A stretch of 64,000 bases of DNA from an uncultured Bacteroidales bacterium (GTDB lineage Bacteria; Bacteroidota; Bacteroidia; Bacteroidales; UBA932). This document shows positions 33,173 through 43,323 of this stretch, piece by piece. Location: positions 1-64,000 of the forward strand of contig CAKUYQ010000003.1 in assembly GCA_934717185.1 (NCBI GenBank). The letters are read 5' to 3'. Numbering within the stretch: position 1 is the stretch's first letter; the number at the start of each line of letters is the position of its first letter. Both the position numbers and the translations under genes were made by a program. The notes beneath the pieces were generated by a model. The model made no database searches and was not told where the DNA came from. It worked only from the letters and a program-made list of their open reading frames with translations.

Positions 33173-36100
33173 TTACTTGGCAGCAGCCAACTCCTTTTTA
33201 GCCTTACGATAAACCTTAATCTCTTTCTTTCTCTTACGTTTGATACCTCTTCCGGCAAATACGCAGTACATTACAGGAACAATTACCAAAGTAATCAAAG
33301 TAGATACAGAAAGACCCCACGCAACAGTCATACCCATACCTCTCCAAACCTCTGCACCTTCGCCTGTTCCAATTGCCATAGGCACCATACCCAACACTGT
33401 GGTAAGAGTTGTCATAAGCACAGGACGCAGACGGGAATGACCTGCTGTCTGAACAGCTTGAGAAACTCCCAAACCTCTCTCACGGCAAAGGATTGTATAG
33501 TCTATAAGCACAATACCGTTCTTTACCACAATACCTAACAACATCATAAGACCAATCAAAGACATTACGTTCAATGGTGTACCCGTTACAAACAATCCCC
33601 ACATTACACCTACAACCGCAAACGGAATTGAGAACATAATCACAAACGGATAGGTCAAAGACTCAAACTGTGCAGCCATAACAATGAATACCAGTATTAC
33701 TATCAATACCATAAGCAATGTAAGATCTCCAAAGGTATCTTGCTGATCCTCGTATGAACCGGATAATTGCCATGATAGGTTGCCGGTCCAGTCCATATCC
33801 TTAAGAATGCTCTTTGTTGCAGCAACCAAATCACTCATCGCCATTCCTTGAGGTACAACTGCAGATACGGTAATGACACGCTCACGGTTCTTTCTCTCGA
33901 TGGTTGGAGGTGTAAGTGTTTCTACGACCTTTCCAACATCTTTGATTCTCACACCTTTTCCTGCAGCATTGTACAACATTATATTCTCTATATCCTCTAC
34001 AGATTGTCTGAACTCGCGTCCGTTCCTTACTCTTATGTCATACTCATCTCCATCCTCTCTATAGTAAGAGGCCAAAGCTCCGTTAATTCTGTTACGCAAA
34101 TAAAGCGATGCAGTAGATACGTTTAGACCATTAAGAGCAAGCTTCTCTCTGTCAAACTCTACCTGATACTCAGGAACATAATCCTCCCTGCTTATAAGTA
34201 CCTGATTAGAACCGGCCTCCATAAGTTTTGCCTTTACAGCCTGTGCTCTTGCGTCTGTCTCTGCAAAGTCGTAACCGTAAATCTCAACATCCACAGTTGC
34301 CTCACCGCTCATTCCACCACTCTGTCCGCCGGCCAAAACCTTGTAGGTTTTAATAATAGGATATTGAGCCAGATCCTTTCTCATCTCCTCGCAGATCTCA
34401 AGCAATCCCCTTTCACGCTCCGTAACACTTAACAAACTTATGTTAAAGCTTATAATATGCGTACCGTTTGTCTGGAAAGATGCCCATACGTTATCTGTAC
34501 TTGCAGAACCCTCTGTAAAGTTGATCTTTCTTATCTCGGGATATTTGTCGGTGAAGAGCTGGTTTATCTTTAACGCAAACTCTTTGGTAATCTCCTGTCT
34601 CGTACCAATAGGTAACTCTATTGTGATACCTATACGGGCATTATCGGCAACAGGGAAATACTCAGACTTAATTTTAGGGCCTATAAAGAGCATTGTAAGC
34701 AGGAATATTGCCAAAGCACCCATTGCGACAATTGTTCTGTGGTGAACGCACCACCCAAGCAGTTTTGCATATGCAGTATCCAACCAATCCAAGCCTTTGT
34801 TGATTGGGATAAAAAGCAGGTTGTACAGCTTGCCATGCTTGTTATTCAGCCTAAGCATATTTGAACAAAGCATAGGAATTAGCGACAATGCTCCAACTGT
34901 TGATACTATCATAATGATACTTACAATCCAGCCCAACTGTCTGAACATTATACCGGCAATACCTTTAATCATTGTAAGAGGCATAAACACAGCCAACATT
35001 GTAAGTGTAGATGCTATAACTGAGATTGCAACCTCATTTGTAGCATAAACGGCTGCCTGCTTAGGTCGGCTACCCCTCTCTATATGCGTTGTAACGTTCT
35101 CCAAAACCACAATGGCATCGTCCACCACCATACCAATTGCAATGGAAAGCGAACTCAACGATATAATGTTCAACGTATTACCCGTTGCAAACAGATATAT
35201 GAGAGAAGCTAACAACGATATAGGGATTGTAAGGATAATGATAAATGTAGCTCTCCAACGCCCCAAGAAGATAAACACAACCAACATAACCAATATGAAT
35301 GTTATGAAGATGGTCTCCTTTAGGGAGTCTATGGTATTAAGGATGTTGTCCGATGTATCTACAATGATACCCAACTTAACGTCTGAAGGAAGAGACTCCT
35401 GAATCTCGGGAAGTTTTGCCTTAACCTTCTTTGATATATTTACAGAGTTTGCACCGGACTGTTTCTGAATGATGATCATACCGCCTTTGTGTCCGTTGTT
35501 ATAGGTCTCCTGGGATCTCTCCTCCAAGCCATCCTCAACTGTAGCAACATCTTTAAGGTAGATAATCTTGTCACCCTGATGCCCTACAACCAAATCGTTC
35601 ATCTGTGAAGCATCTGTAAATTCGTGCTGCACGCGCATAGAGTAGGTGTTGGATCCAATATCTATCGAACCTGCAGGGGTATTTTTGTTCTCCTGTCCTA
35701 TAACCTGTGCTATTGTCTCAATTGTAAGGTTGTACGCTTCCAATTTATAAGGGTCGCAATACACCTTTATCTCTCGTGTAGGTGCACCGGAAATAGACAC
35801 AGTACCTACACCTGCAATACGTGCGAGCGGGTTGGCTACTTTGTCATCCAAGATCTTGTTAAGGCCGTTTGTACTCTCCTCTGCCGTTACAGACAGCAGC
35901 AGGATAGGAATATCATCCGCACCGAATTTAAAGATTATAGGTGTGTCGGCTTCGTCGGGAAGCGCAGAGGTAACCATATCCAACTTGTCTCGCACATCAT
36001 TGGTTGCCACATCTATATCTATACCATACTCAAACTCCAGGGTAATGATAGATACATTCTCCTTGGATTTGGATGTCATATCCTTTAGGTTACTTACACT

Positions 36101-36316
36101 GTTAAGGGTGTTCTCCAAAGGTTTGGTAACGTTGTTCTCTATATCCTGGGCACTGGCACCGCTATAGGTTGTCATAACCATAATGGTGTTTGTATCAATG
36201 TCGGGATACAGGTTGATAGGTATCTGTATTAGGGAAAAGATACCAAAGATTGCTATACCCACAAAAATAAGGGCTGTGGTTATAGGTTTCTTTACTGCTG
36301 ATTGATATAAACTCAT
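33173..36316 (-). CDS. RND efflux inner-membrane transporter (HAE1 type)
   Basis: A 1047-residue AcrB-like exporter. It opens MSLYQSAVKKPITTALIFVGIAIFG, has paired acidic proton-relay residues in TM4 (GMVVDDAIVVLENV), the periplasmic porter domains, the GRWRATFIIILTIPISLL segment, and ends with VTLVIVPVMYCVFAGRGIKRKRKK. Unlike the pump at 9664, it keeps the classical Asp-Asp pair. It belongs to the operon tetR-tolC-MFP-RND-PII-like and lies 25 nt after the adaptor gene. The order matches the P. gingivalis PG0538-0541 region. The substrate is unknown. Confidence 0.95.
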   Translation of the reverse strand: MSLYQSAVKKPITTALIFVGIAIFGIFSLIQIPINLYPDIDTNTIMVMTTYSGASAQDIENNVTKPLENTLNSVSNLKDMTSKSKENVSIITLEFEYGIDIDVATNDVRDKLDMVTSALPDEADTPIIFKFGADDIPILLLSVTAEESTNGLNKILDDKVANPLARIAGVGTVSISGAPTREIKVYCDPYKLEAYNLTIETIAQVIGQENKNTPAGSIDIGSNTYSMRVQHEFTDASQMNDLVVGHQGDKIIYLKDVATVEDGLEERSQETYNNGHKGGMIIIQKQSGANSVNISKKVKAKLPEIQESLPSDVKLGIIVDTSDNILNTIDSLKETIFITFILVMLVVFIFLGRWRATFIIILTIPISLLASLIYLFATGNTLNIISLSSLSIAIGMVVDDAIVVLENVTTHIERGSRPKQAAVYATNEVAISVIASTLTMLAVFMPLTMIKGIAGIMFRQLGWIVSIIMIVSTVGALSLIPMLCSNMLRLNNKHGKLYNLLFIPINKGLDWLDTAYAKLLGWCVHHRTIVAMGALAIFLLTMLFIGPKIKSEYFPVADNARIGITIELPIGTRQEITKEFALKINQLFTDKYPEIRKINFTEGSASTDNVWASFQTNGTHIISFNISLLSVTERERGLLEICEEMRKDLAQYPIIKTYKVLAGGQSGGMSGEATVDVEIYGYDFAETDARAQAVKAKLMEAGSNQVLISREDYVPEYQVEFDREKLALNGLNVSTASLYLRNRINGALASYYREDGDEYDIRVRNGREFRQSVEDIENIMLYNAAGKGVRIKDVGKVVETLTPPTIERKNRERVITVSAVVPQGMAMSDLVAATKSILKDMDWTGNLSWQLSGSYEDQQDTFGDLTLLMVLIVILVFIVMAAQFESLTYPFVIMFSIPFAVVGVMWGLFVTGTPLNVMSLIGLMMLLGIVVKNGIVLIDYTILCRERGLGVSQAVQTAGHSRLRPVLMTTLTTVLGMVPMAIGTGEGAEVWRGMGMTVAWGLSVSTLITLVIVPVMYCVFAGRGIKRKRKKEIKVYRKAKKELAAAK

Positions 36317-36341
36317 AAATTAAATTCCAAAATTACAGTTG

Positions 36342-37397
36342 CTATTTAACCACCTCTACATTGCATCCGTTAGAGAGCCTTGCATGTCCCTCTGTAACAA
36401 CATCATCACCTGTGTTAAGGCCGCTTATGATCTCATACTCGGTACCCATTCTTCTACCAAGTTCAACCTTTTTGAATACAGCCTTCCCGTTCTCTACAAC
36501 ATATACATATCTGTCGCCGGAACCGCTCTGCTTAAGAACGGCTTTGTCGGGAACTACAACATGCTTTGCCGTTCCGTAAACAAAATATGCTCTTGCAAAC
36601 ATCCCCGGCCTTACAGCCTGGTCTGCATTTGCTATAACCAACTCAACAGGGAATGTTCTTGTAGAGGCATCTATTGTAGGGTACACCAAATTCACCTTTG
36701 CTTTAAATACTCTGTCTCCGTAAACATCACATTTAACATCAACAGACATACCCTTCTTTATATCCTTAAACAGCCCCTCAGAAACATTTACAACAAGTTT
36801 TACAGGGGTAATCTGCTCAACCACATAAAGAGGCTGCGACATTGCAAACATATCGCCCTGGTCATAATTTCTTGCAGTAACAATACCGTTGATAGGGCTT
36901 CTTAGGATTGTATTCTCAACAAGGTTGTCGTAATTTGTCTTTGAGATTGTGTAAGCAAGAATCTTTCCGTCCAACTCAGACTTTGAGTTGCCTCCAACCT
37001 CATACAACTGCCGTGCACGGCTCAGCTCAATAGAGTCGTTCTGCATCTGGCTCTTTGCCTGAACAAGGCTTGTAGCCTCCATCTTTGCAAGAATCTGGTC
37101 TCTCTGAACCCTGTCTCCAACCTCAACAAAAATCTTCTCTATCCTCACACTCATCTTTGGAGATATATTGTTTGTTGTATTGGCTATTACAGAAGCTGAA
37201 TAGACCTCCTCCTGATCTACATCCTCCTCAAAAACTTTTTCAACTTTCACCTGAACAGCAGCTGCATTTTCTACATTCTGTGCAGCTACCAAAGCAGCCT
37301 CCGCATCTTTTGTCTCCCTTTTGCTTTTGCATGAGGACAACGAAAGGACAAATGCGCAGAGCATAAGACCGCCTACGATAATTCTACTTTTCTTCAT
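36342..37397 (-). CDS. RND periplasmic adaptor lipoprotein
   Basis: A 351-residue HlyD/AcrA-type adaptor with a lipobox (LSLSSCKS, Cys near residue 23). The barrel-sandwich strands (NNISPKMSVRIEKIFVEVGDRVQRDQILAKM and ILRSPINGIVTARNYDQGD) flank a short helical hairpin, and a C-terminal barrel ends in EGHARLSNGCNVEVVK. It pairs with the RND gene 25 nt downstream. It is separated from the tolC gene upstream by 318 nt filled with repeat tract F, an unusual break within an otherwise compact operon. Confidence 0.93.
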   Translation of the reverse strand: MKKSRIIVGGLMLCAFVLSLSSCKSKRETKDAEAALVAAQNVENAAAVQVKVEKVFEEDVDQEEVYSASVIANTTNNISPKMSVRIEKIFVEVGDRVQRDQILAKMEATSLVQAKSQMQNDSIELSRARQLYEVGGNSKSELDGKILAYTISKTNYDNLVENTILRSPINGIVTARNYDQGDMFAMSQPLYVVEQITPVKLVVNVSEGLFKDIKKGMSVDVKCDVYGDRVFKAKVNLVYPTIDASTRTFPVELVIANADQAVRPGMFARAYFVYGTAKHVVVPDKAVLKQSGSGDRYVYVVENGKAVFKKVELGRRMGTEYEIISGLNTGDDVVTEGHARLSNGCNVEVVK

Positions 37398-37447
37398 CTT
37401 TGTTATGTTATTTTAAAATTATTATCACTATTATTTTTCTTCCCGAT

Positions 37448-37715
37448 AAATTGGCTTTAGCTTTAGCCTTGGCTTTGGCTTTGGCTTTAGCTTTGGCTTT
37501 GGCTAATTAAGTTTATTGTTTATAGTTTAAAGTCAGTTAATTAGTTTATTGTTTTTAAGTTGATAGTTTCTTACTTTAAGCTTTACTGCTATTAACTTAA
37601 AAATTATCTATACACTATAAACTTTCAACTAAATTAAGGCCAACGCTTTTCTCTATACACTATAAACCATACACTTTCAACTAAATTAAGGCCAATGCCA
37701 ACGCTAACGCCAATG
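37448..37715. repeat. Composite intergenic repeat tract F inside the efflux operon
   Basis: Starts with about nine GGCTTT/AGCTTT hexamers (37452-37505). An AT-rich core follows (TTAAGTTTATTGTTTATAG, CAGTTAATTAGTTTAT and others) that matches the reverse complement of tract E. It ends with two CTATACACTATAAAC blocks and an array of AACGCC/AATGCC units running straight into the tolC stop codon at 37716. Confidence 0.85.
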
Positions 37716-39053
37716 CTACAAATTATCCGCGCTTACGCCCAAAATCTTGTCCAAAGAGGATTTGGTAACAAGATAATTGTAGATTGAGCTATTAAGGTTC
37801 AACCTCGACTGCATAAGTGCAAGCTGTGAATTCTGCATCTCCAAGAGTGTTCCACTACCAATCTCATATCTCTTGTGAGCTATACTGTTACCCTTCTCTG
37901 CACTCTCTATGCTCTTTTTGGCCGCAGTATACTGCTTTGCAGAGGTGTTAAGGCTGCTGAGACTTTGGGTAATGGAAACCTCCAAATTCTTTCTTGTCTC
38001 CTCTATCTGGAGCGCCATCTGCTCCCTCTGCACCTTTGTCTGTTTGAGCGTATAATAACGCTGTCCTCCTGAAAAGATTGGAATAGTAAGGGATATACCT
38101 GCAACTGAATAGGGTGTCCAGTTGAACTGATTGAATCTGAATGTATTTGTCATAGCGTTCCAGTTATAAGAAATAGAGCCTGCAAGTGTGGGATAATATT
38201 TTGCAAGTTGAGACTGATATGTCTTGTGCAGCTGCTCATCCTGAATCTCCAACTGCTTTAACGTACTGTTCTTATCTAAAGAAAGCGTGTCTGCAGCAGC
38301 CATTGGATCCTCCTCAGAAACCCTTGCAAGTTCATACTCATAATCCTTGAGGTTTCCATCACATGCAATCTCATTGTTAAGATCCAATCCCAAAACAGCT
38401 TTAAGTTGCCATTGTGTAACTACAATATTCCCTTGTGCATTATACATGTTTGGTTCTGCATTCCTTACCGCAACCTCCGCTGTAAGCAGATCATACTGAG
38501 ATGTTTTACCAGCATCATATTTATCCTTTACAACATTATAGTTATCTACAGCCGTATTATAGTTCTCCTTATACACTTCGTATGAATCCTTTGCCAGAAG
38601 TACAGCAAAGAAGGATTGCTTTACCTGCTCAATAAGATCTATCTTGCTACCTCTCGCCTTCTCAACGGCAAGCTCCACATCCTGCCCTGTAATCTGTATG
38701 CTCTTCCAAAGAGGAACATTTACCAACGGCATAGAGGCGCTGAAACCAGTGCTCCAGGTATTGTCTGTACCAATTGCAATAGACTGGTCACCCATAACCA
38801 GCACCTGTTTCTTTATGGTTCTCTGGTAGTTTGTACTAAAATCTATCTGTGGGAAAAGTGAGGCGTATGTACCTTTTCTGGCATAACCTTTCTTTACAAC
38901 CTCCATCTCTGCAATCTTTAACGTACGGTTTTCAGACAGTGCAATTTTAAGTGCGTCATCCAATGTAAGATGCAAAGTATCCTGCGCAAAAGCCTGCACG
39001 CTCATAGCTCCGGCGCAGACCGTTAAAATTAATTTTAAAATACCTTTTCTCAT
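37716..39053 (-). CDS. TolC-family outer membrane efflux protein
   Basis: A 445-residue outer-membrane channel with signal peptide (LKLILTVCAGAMSVQAFAQ) and the two OEP repeats. The first begins LHLTLDDALKIALSENRTLKIAEMEV. The second ends RYEIGSGTLLEMQNSQLALMQSRLNLNSSIYNYL, with the typical coiled-coil spacing. It lies 4 nt after the tetR gene. The adaptor and pump genes follow beyond repeat tract F. Confidence 0.93.
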   Translation of the reverse strand: MRKGILKLILTVCAGAMSVQAFAQDTLHLTLDDALKIALSENRTLKIAEMEVVKKGYARKGTYASLFPQIDFSTNYQRTIKKQVLVMGDQSIAIGTDNTWSTGFSASMPLVNVPLWKSIQITGQDVELAVEKARGSKIDLIEQVKQSFFAVLLAKDSYEVYKENYNTAVDNYNVVKDKYDAGKTSQYDLLTAEVAVRNAEPNMYNAQGNIVVTQWQLKAVLGLDLNNEIACDGNLKDYEYELARVSEEDPMAAADTLSLDKNSTLKQLEIQDEQLHKTYQSQLAKYYPTLAGSISYNWNAMTNTFRFNQFNWTPYSVAGISLTIPIFSGGQRYYTLKQTKVQREQMALQIEETRKNLEVSITQSLSSLNTSAKQYTAAKKSIESAEKGNSIAHKRYEIGSGTLLEMQNSQLALMQSRLNLNSSIYNYLVTKSSLDKILGVSADNL

Positions 39054-39057
39054 AAAC

Positions 39058-39654
39058 TTATATATCTTCTTTTTCTATTCTTTTTAAAACCTCTCTCCCT
39101 TTTTGGGTTGAGTAACCTTTCATTATTGTAATAAGAGTTATCTTGCAAATCTCATCCGGTCTATACTTATTGGTTAACTCCTCAATACTCAAATTGTTTA
39201 TTATCTGACTCTTTGTAAGAGGTCCCAATATTTCGTAATTTTCATCTTCTCTAAGTTCTCCCTCGTTTATACCCTCGTTTATAAGCCCATAAATGAGCTT
39301 TTTCATGCTATTAAACCAAATCTCCCCCTCCTCTCTTAAAGCCGGTGTGGTTGCTATATCATTAAAAAACTGCTCGCAGATATTACTGAAAAACCTAAAA
39401 TTAAGCATATCAATTCTAATGATCCTCTCTAACGGCGAACCGGCACAGCCGGCAATTTTGGCCGCTACCGCCATTTGCTCTATTTTCTTATACACAAGCG
39501 CCTCCCTTGTAAGTTCATCCTTACTTGAAAAGAACTCGTATATAGTCTTCTTTGAAATTTTAAGTTTTTGCGCAATATCATCCACGCTAACACGTTTTAC
39601 CCCGTATTTAGCGTATTCTTTAAATGCTGTTTCTAATATATATTCCCGTTTCAT
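39058..39654 (-). CDS. TetR/AcrR family regulator of the efflux operon
   Basis: A 198-residue regulator with the N-terminal HTH REYILETAFKEYAKYGVKRVSVDDIAQKLKISKKTIYEFFSSKDEL, a clear TetR signature, and a helical ligand-binding domain. It is the first gene of the tetR-tolC-MFP-RND-PII-like operon, so it probably represses its own transcription and that of the pump. An alternative Met two codons upstream (39660) is possible. A -7 element lies at 39705-39712. Confidence 0.9.
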   Translation of the reverse strand: MKREYILETAFKEYAKYGVKRVSVDDIAQKLKISKKTIYEFFSSKDELTREALVYKKIEQMAVAAKIAGCAGSPLERIIRIDMLNFRFFSNICEQFFNDIATTPALREEGEIWFNSMKKLIYGLINEGINEGELREDENYEILGPLTKSQIINNLSIEELTNKYRPDEICKITLITIMKGYSTQKGREVLKRIEKEDI

Positions 39655-39704
39655 CAACAAAATAAAATATGGAAACTATTTTAGTATTGGCGGTTTCCGG
39701 AGCG

Positions 39705-39712
39705 CAAAGATA
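39705..39712 (-). promoter_or_regulatory. -7 promoter element of the tetR efflux operon
   Basis: TATCTTTG on the minus strand, 51 nt before the TetR start. The surrounding bases would be the natural place for the operator, but no palindrome stands out. Confidence 0.6.
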
Positions 39713-39805
39713 ATGCCGAACTTCTATCCTCCAAAAAGATTTAAAAGAATATTTCAGCAATCTGTGTTTTGGAATATAATTAGAGAATAGTGAAACAACC
39801 TCTGT

Positions 39806-39935
39806 AGGCGTTGGCGTTAGCTTTAGCTTTAGCGTTGGCCATTTTGAATGGTAGAAAAAGTAGAGATGGTATAAAGAGTAAAAAAGCTAAAGCCAATGCC
39901 AAAGCTAAAGCTATAAACCATAAACTATAAACTCA
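39806..39935. repeat. Composite intergenic repeat tract G
   Basis: GGCGTTGGCGTTAGCTTTAGC-type hexamers at 39808-39840. A short GTAGAAAAAGTAGAGATGG-type section is followed by AAAGCT/AAAGCC/AATGCC hexamers (39884-39912) and CATAAACTATAAACTC. It lies between tetR and murF and comes within 20 nt of the murF stop. Confidence 0.8.
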
Positions 39936-39952
39936 TATAAGGGGTAACTCAT

Positions 39953-41314
39953 CTACAAAAACTGAATTATTTTCTCAAGGTGGGTGCCATGAGAACCCTT
40001 TATAAGGAATGTCTTCCCCGCGGGTTTTTCCTGTTTAAGATACAATGCCAGCTCGTCTGAATTTGCAAAAGTCATCACACGGCTTTTTATCCTCCCCGAA
40101 AGCTCTTTGTAAGCCTTGATAAACTCGCTCCCGACAAGAAATATTGCATTAGGATTGATAGTATCTGCTTTAGTTATGATATATACATGCTCAGAAAGGG
40201 AATCACTGCCCAATTCCAACATATCTCCCAATATGAGAATCTTGTTGTCCATCTCCAATTTTGCAAAATTATCCAAAGAGGCCCCCATGCTTGTTGGATT
40301 GGCATTATAGGCATCTATAATAAGTGTATTACTCTCTGTCCTGCATAACTGTGATCTGTTGTTTGATGGGATATAATTTGAAATTGCTTCTACCGCCTTT
40401 TGTGTAGGCACTGCAAAATAGGTTGCAACACATAGAGCCGCAAGCACGTTGTCCACATTGTAATCACCTATAAGATGCGTTCTTACAACTATACGGGACG
40501 GCTGTTCCAATGATGATGGATTGGCAATCTCTACATTAAGGTATGGAGATCTGTCCTCTCTTACTATCCGAGCATCCATTGGTTTCACTCCGTATGGCAC
40601 AATCTGCAATGACGGCCGCATGCTCTGCATTAGGCAGAGATATTCATTATCTGTGTTGATAAATGCAATTTTTTTGTGCTCCACAAGGTTGTCATACAGT
40701 TCACCTTTTGTTTTCATGACACCCTCAAATGAACCAAACCCTAACAGGTGCGCTTTTCCAACATTGGTTATAAGACCAAAGGTGGGGCAGACAATCCACG
40801 AAAGATGTTCTATCTCTCCGGGGGCACTTGCTCCCATCTCTATTACTGCAATCTGAGTATCCTCATTCAAACCAAGAAGCGTTAGTGGTACACCTATATA
40901 ATTATTAAGGTTTCCTTTTGTGCTTACCACATTGTATGTTGTTGCAAGAGTCGCCGTTATAAGTTCCTTGGTTGTTGTTTTTCCATTTGTTCCTGTAAGT
41001 GCTATTACAGGTATCTTAAAACGTAGTCTGTGGTGACGTGCTATACGCTGAAGGGTATCCAACACATTCTCAACAAGTATGATACTCTTCTCATCAGCTC
41101 TGCCTCCAAACTTCTCATAAAGGGACAAATCGTCCATTATCACCCTGTCTGCCCCCTTTTCAAGCGCCTGTTTTGCAAACTCGTTGCCGTTAAAATTTTC
41201 CCCTTTAAGGGCAAAAAACATGCAATGTTCTTTAATCTGCCGGGTATCCGTACATACACCGCCGCTACACCCTCTATATATATTGTATAAGCTCTCTATT
41301 TCCATCCGGTACAA
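39953..41314 (-). CDS. murF: UDP-MurNAc-tripeptide D-alanyl-D-alanine ligase
   Basis: Adds D-Ala-D-Ala to the peptidoglycan precursor in the cytoplasm. The 453-residue Mur ligase shows the substrate-binding N-domain (CTDTRQIKEHCMFFALKGENFNG), the ATP loop ALTGTNGKTTTKEL near residue 115, AVIEMGASAPGEI, and the C-terminal LIDAYNANPTSM and ILGDMLELG motifs specific to MurF. It is last of the PNPLA-flippase-dut-murF operon, 2 nt after dut. The start could also be the Met three codons in. Confidence 0.96.
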   Translation of the reverse strand: MYRMEIESLYNIYRGCSGGVCTDTRQIKEHCMFFALKGENFNGNEFAKQALEKGADRVIMDDLSLYEKFGGRADEKSIILVENVLDTLQRIARHHRLRFKIPVIALTGTNGKTTTKELITATLATTYNVVSTKGNLNNYIGVPLTLLGLNEDTQIAVIEMGASAPGEIEHLSWIVCPTFGLITNVGKAHLLGFGSFEGVMKTKGELYDNLVEHKKIAFINTDNEYLCLMQSMRPSLQIVPYGVKPMDARIVREDRSPYLNVEIANPSSLEQPSRIVVRTHLIGDYNVDNVLAALCVATYFAVPTQKAVEAISNYIPSNNRSQLCRTESNTLIIDAYNANPTSMGASLDNFAKLEMDNKILILGDMLELGSDSLSEHVYIITKADTINPNAIFLVGSEFIKAYKELSGRIKSRVMTFANSDELALYLKQEKPAGKTFLIKGSHGTHLEKIIQFL

Positions 41315-41316
41315 AA

Positions 41317-41769
41317 TTAATGAACACCTGTTGATCCAAAACCGCCGCTATTGCGTTCGGTTTCGTCCAACTCTTCAACCTCACACCACTCAACCTTGCT
41401 GTGTCTTGTAACAACCATCTGTGCAATTCTCTCGCCCGGTTCAATTACAAACTTATCCTTTGAAAGATTGACAAGTATAACCTTTATCTCACCCCTGTAG
41501 TCTGCATCTATTGTTCCGGGGCTGTTAAGTACAGTTATACCATGTTTTGCAGCCAATCCGCTTCTTGGCCTTATCTGCGCCTCATACCCTTCCGGCAGCG
41601 ATATATAAAGCCCCGTTGGGACAAGTACTCTTTGAAGGCTGTCTATCTCAACAGCTTCATTAACAGAAGCTCTCAAGTCCATCCCTGCAGAAAGTTCTGT
41701 TGCATACACAGGTAATTGAGTACCACTTTTGTTAATGACTTTTACAATAATCTTCTCTGTTTTATTCAT
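41317..41769 (-). CDS. dut: Deoxyuridine triphosphatase
   Basis: Hydrolyses dUTP to dUMP, keeping uracil out of DNA. The 150-residue protein contains all five dUTPase motifs: ATELSAGMDLRA, RPRSGLAAKHG, NSPGTIDADYRGE, PGERIAQMVV and RNSGGFGSTG at the flexible C-terminus. It probably forms the usual homotrimer. It sits in the operon between a polysaccharide flippase (15 nt) and murF (2 nt). Confidence 0.97.
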   Translation of the reverse strand: MNKTEKIIVKVINKSGTQLPVYATELSAGMDLRASVNEAVEIDSLQRVLVPTGLYISLPEGYEAQIRPRSGLAAKHGITVLNSPGTIDADYRGEIKVILVNLSKDKFVIEPGERIAQMVVTRHSKVEWCEVEELDETERNSGGFGSTGVH

Positions 41770-41784
41770 AATTCAAATTTAACC

Positions 41785-43323
41785 TCACCTTCCTATCCTT
41801 GCCTTAATTACGGAATATATCCCCGTTCTTTTTAAGCAGTACAAAAGGAAGACAATTAAAAGTATTGTATTAAATATTATCTTTATCAACTCCACCGCAG
41901 CATGGCCCGCAGAGATTGAACTCCACACAAAGGTATTCATTAAATAGGAAATTCCATAAAGGACCAAGCCCGCGCCTATGTATTTGCATATAATACCCCA
42001 CCTGTACGGGATAGGATAATACCGGTTTCCCAATTTTACGCTGTAAACCAGCATACATGTAACACTAAGCAGATGAGCGAACACAGATGCCCAATATGAA
42101 AAATATGGCATAAAGACAACATTTATCACAAACGTAACGGCCAACCCGGCAAGTGTAATTGTAACAGCATATTTTGTCTGCCCGCTAAGTTTATACCACA
42201 TGCTTACATTAAACAGCATTCCCAATTCCATATAAGAGAGCAGCATTACAGGCACCGTTCCAACAGCCCCTCTGAACTCCTTGCCCAATATAAGTTCTAT
42301 AAGATCCATATAGAACATTATACCTAAGAAAATAATCATGCAGAACGCAACAAAATACTCCATTACCTGTGCAAGCAGCTCTCTGTTTTTGCCTCTTGCA
42401 AAGAAGAACGGCTCTGCAGCATATCTGAACATCTGAATAAACAGGTTCATTATTACCGCCAATTTGAGTGCAGCCCCATAGATGCCAAGTTCCGCCCTCC
42501 ATATTGAACCTTCGGGAGCAAAATATCTAAAAAGTATTCTGTCCAAGCTCTCATTTACTATTCCCGGCAAACAGGCAATCATGAGCGGTAGCGAATAGAC
42601 AAGAAGTTTTTTAAGCAACTTGCCGTTAAAACGGAGTTTGAGATGAAGAATATCCGGTACAAACAGCAATGTGCACACAATACAACTTAAAAATACGGCA
42701 AAAACTACATATGAGAAATCCGGTTGTGCCGGTATGAATGCTGTAAGGAGACTTTGCGGATGCTGCACAAGATACTTTGGTACAACAAAAAACAGAAGAA
42801 GATTAAAGCCCAATTCAGATACAATCTTTATTGTCTTGAACACTGCAAACTTAAGAGCTTTTTCCCTATACCTGAGCTGCGCAAACATTATTGCAGTAAC
42901 CGAATCCAACGCTAAGATTCCGCCTGTATATATTATCATCTGTCTGTAACCGGCATACCCAATCATCTCCGCCAATGGCTCTGCAAAAAGTACAAGCGAC
43001 AGCCAAAAGAGAGCAGAAGTTCCAAGTATTGTTATAAAAGAGGTTGCAAACGGGTCTTTGGGGGTCATACCCTCATACTCATGCGGGGAGTTCTTTATAT
43101 TGTTTGCAAACCTAAAACACCCTGTTTCCAAACCAAGTATAAGAACAACTTGTAACACAGCTATATAAGACATTATCTCTGTATACGAGCCATAATTCTC
43201 CTGTGTAAGAATCCTTGTATATATTGGGACAAAGAAGAAATTTATCATACGGGCCAATATTGTACTCAGCCCATATATGGCGGTCTCCGACGCTAATTTT
43301 TTTATTGGATTAAAGTTAGACAT
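41785..43323 (-). CDS. Polysaccharide flippase of the MOP superfamily (Wzx-like)
   Basis: A 512-residue integral membrane protein with about 14 helices. It opens NPIKKLASETAIYGLSTILARMINFFFVPIYTRILTQENYGSYTEIMSY, the characteristic start of O-antigen/exopolysaccharide flippases. It would move a lipid-linked sugar across the inner membrane. It overlaps the patatin gene stop by one base (TAATG) and precedes dut by 15 nt. The sugar is unknown. Confidence 0.9.
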   Translation of the reverse strand: MSNFNPIKKLASETAIYGLSTILARMINFFFVPIYTRILTQENYGSYTEIMSYIAVLQVVLILGLETGCFRFANNIKNSPHEYEGMTPKDPFATSFITILGTSALFWLSLVLFAEPLAEMIGYAGYRQMIIYTGGILALDSVTAIMFAQLRYREKALKFAVFKTIKIVSELGFNLLLFFVVPKYLVQHPQSLLTAFIPAQPDFSYVVFAVFLSCIVCTLLFVPDILHLKLRFNGKLLKKLLVYSLPLMIACLPGIVNESLDRILFRYFAPEGSIWRAELGIYGAALKLAVIMNLFIQMFRYAAEPFFFARGKNRELLAQVMEYFVAFCMIIFLGIMFYMDLIELILGKEFRGAVGTVPVMLLSYMELGMLFNVSMWYKLSGQTKYAVTITLAGLAVTFVINVVFMPYFSYWASVFAHLLSVTCMLVYSVKLGNRYYPIPYRWGIICKYIGAGLVLYGISYLMNTFVWSSISAGHAAVELIKIIFNTILLIVFLLYCLKRTGIYSVIKARIGR

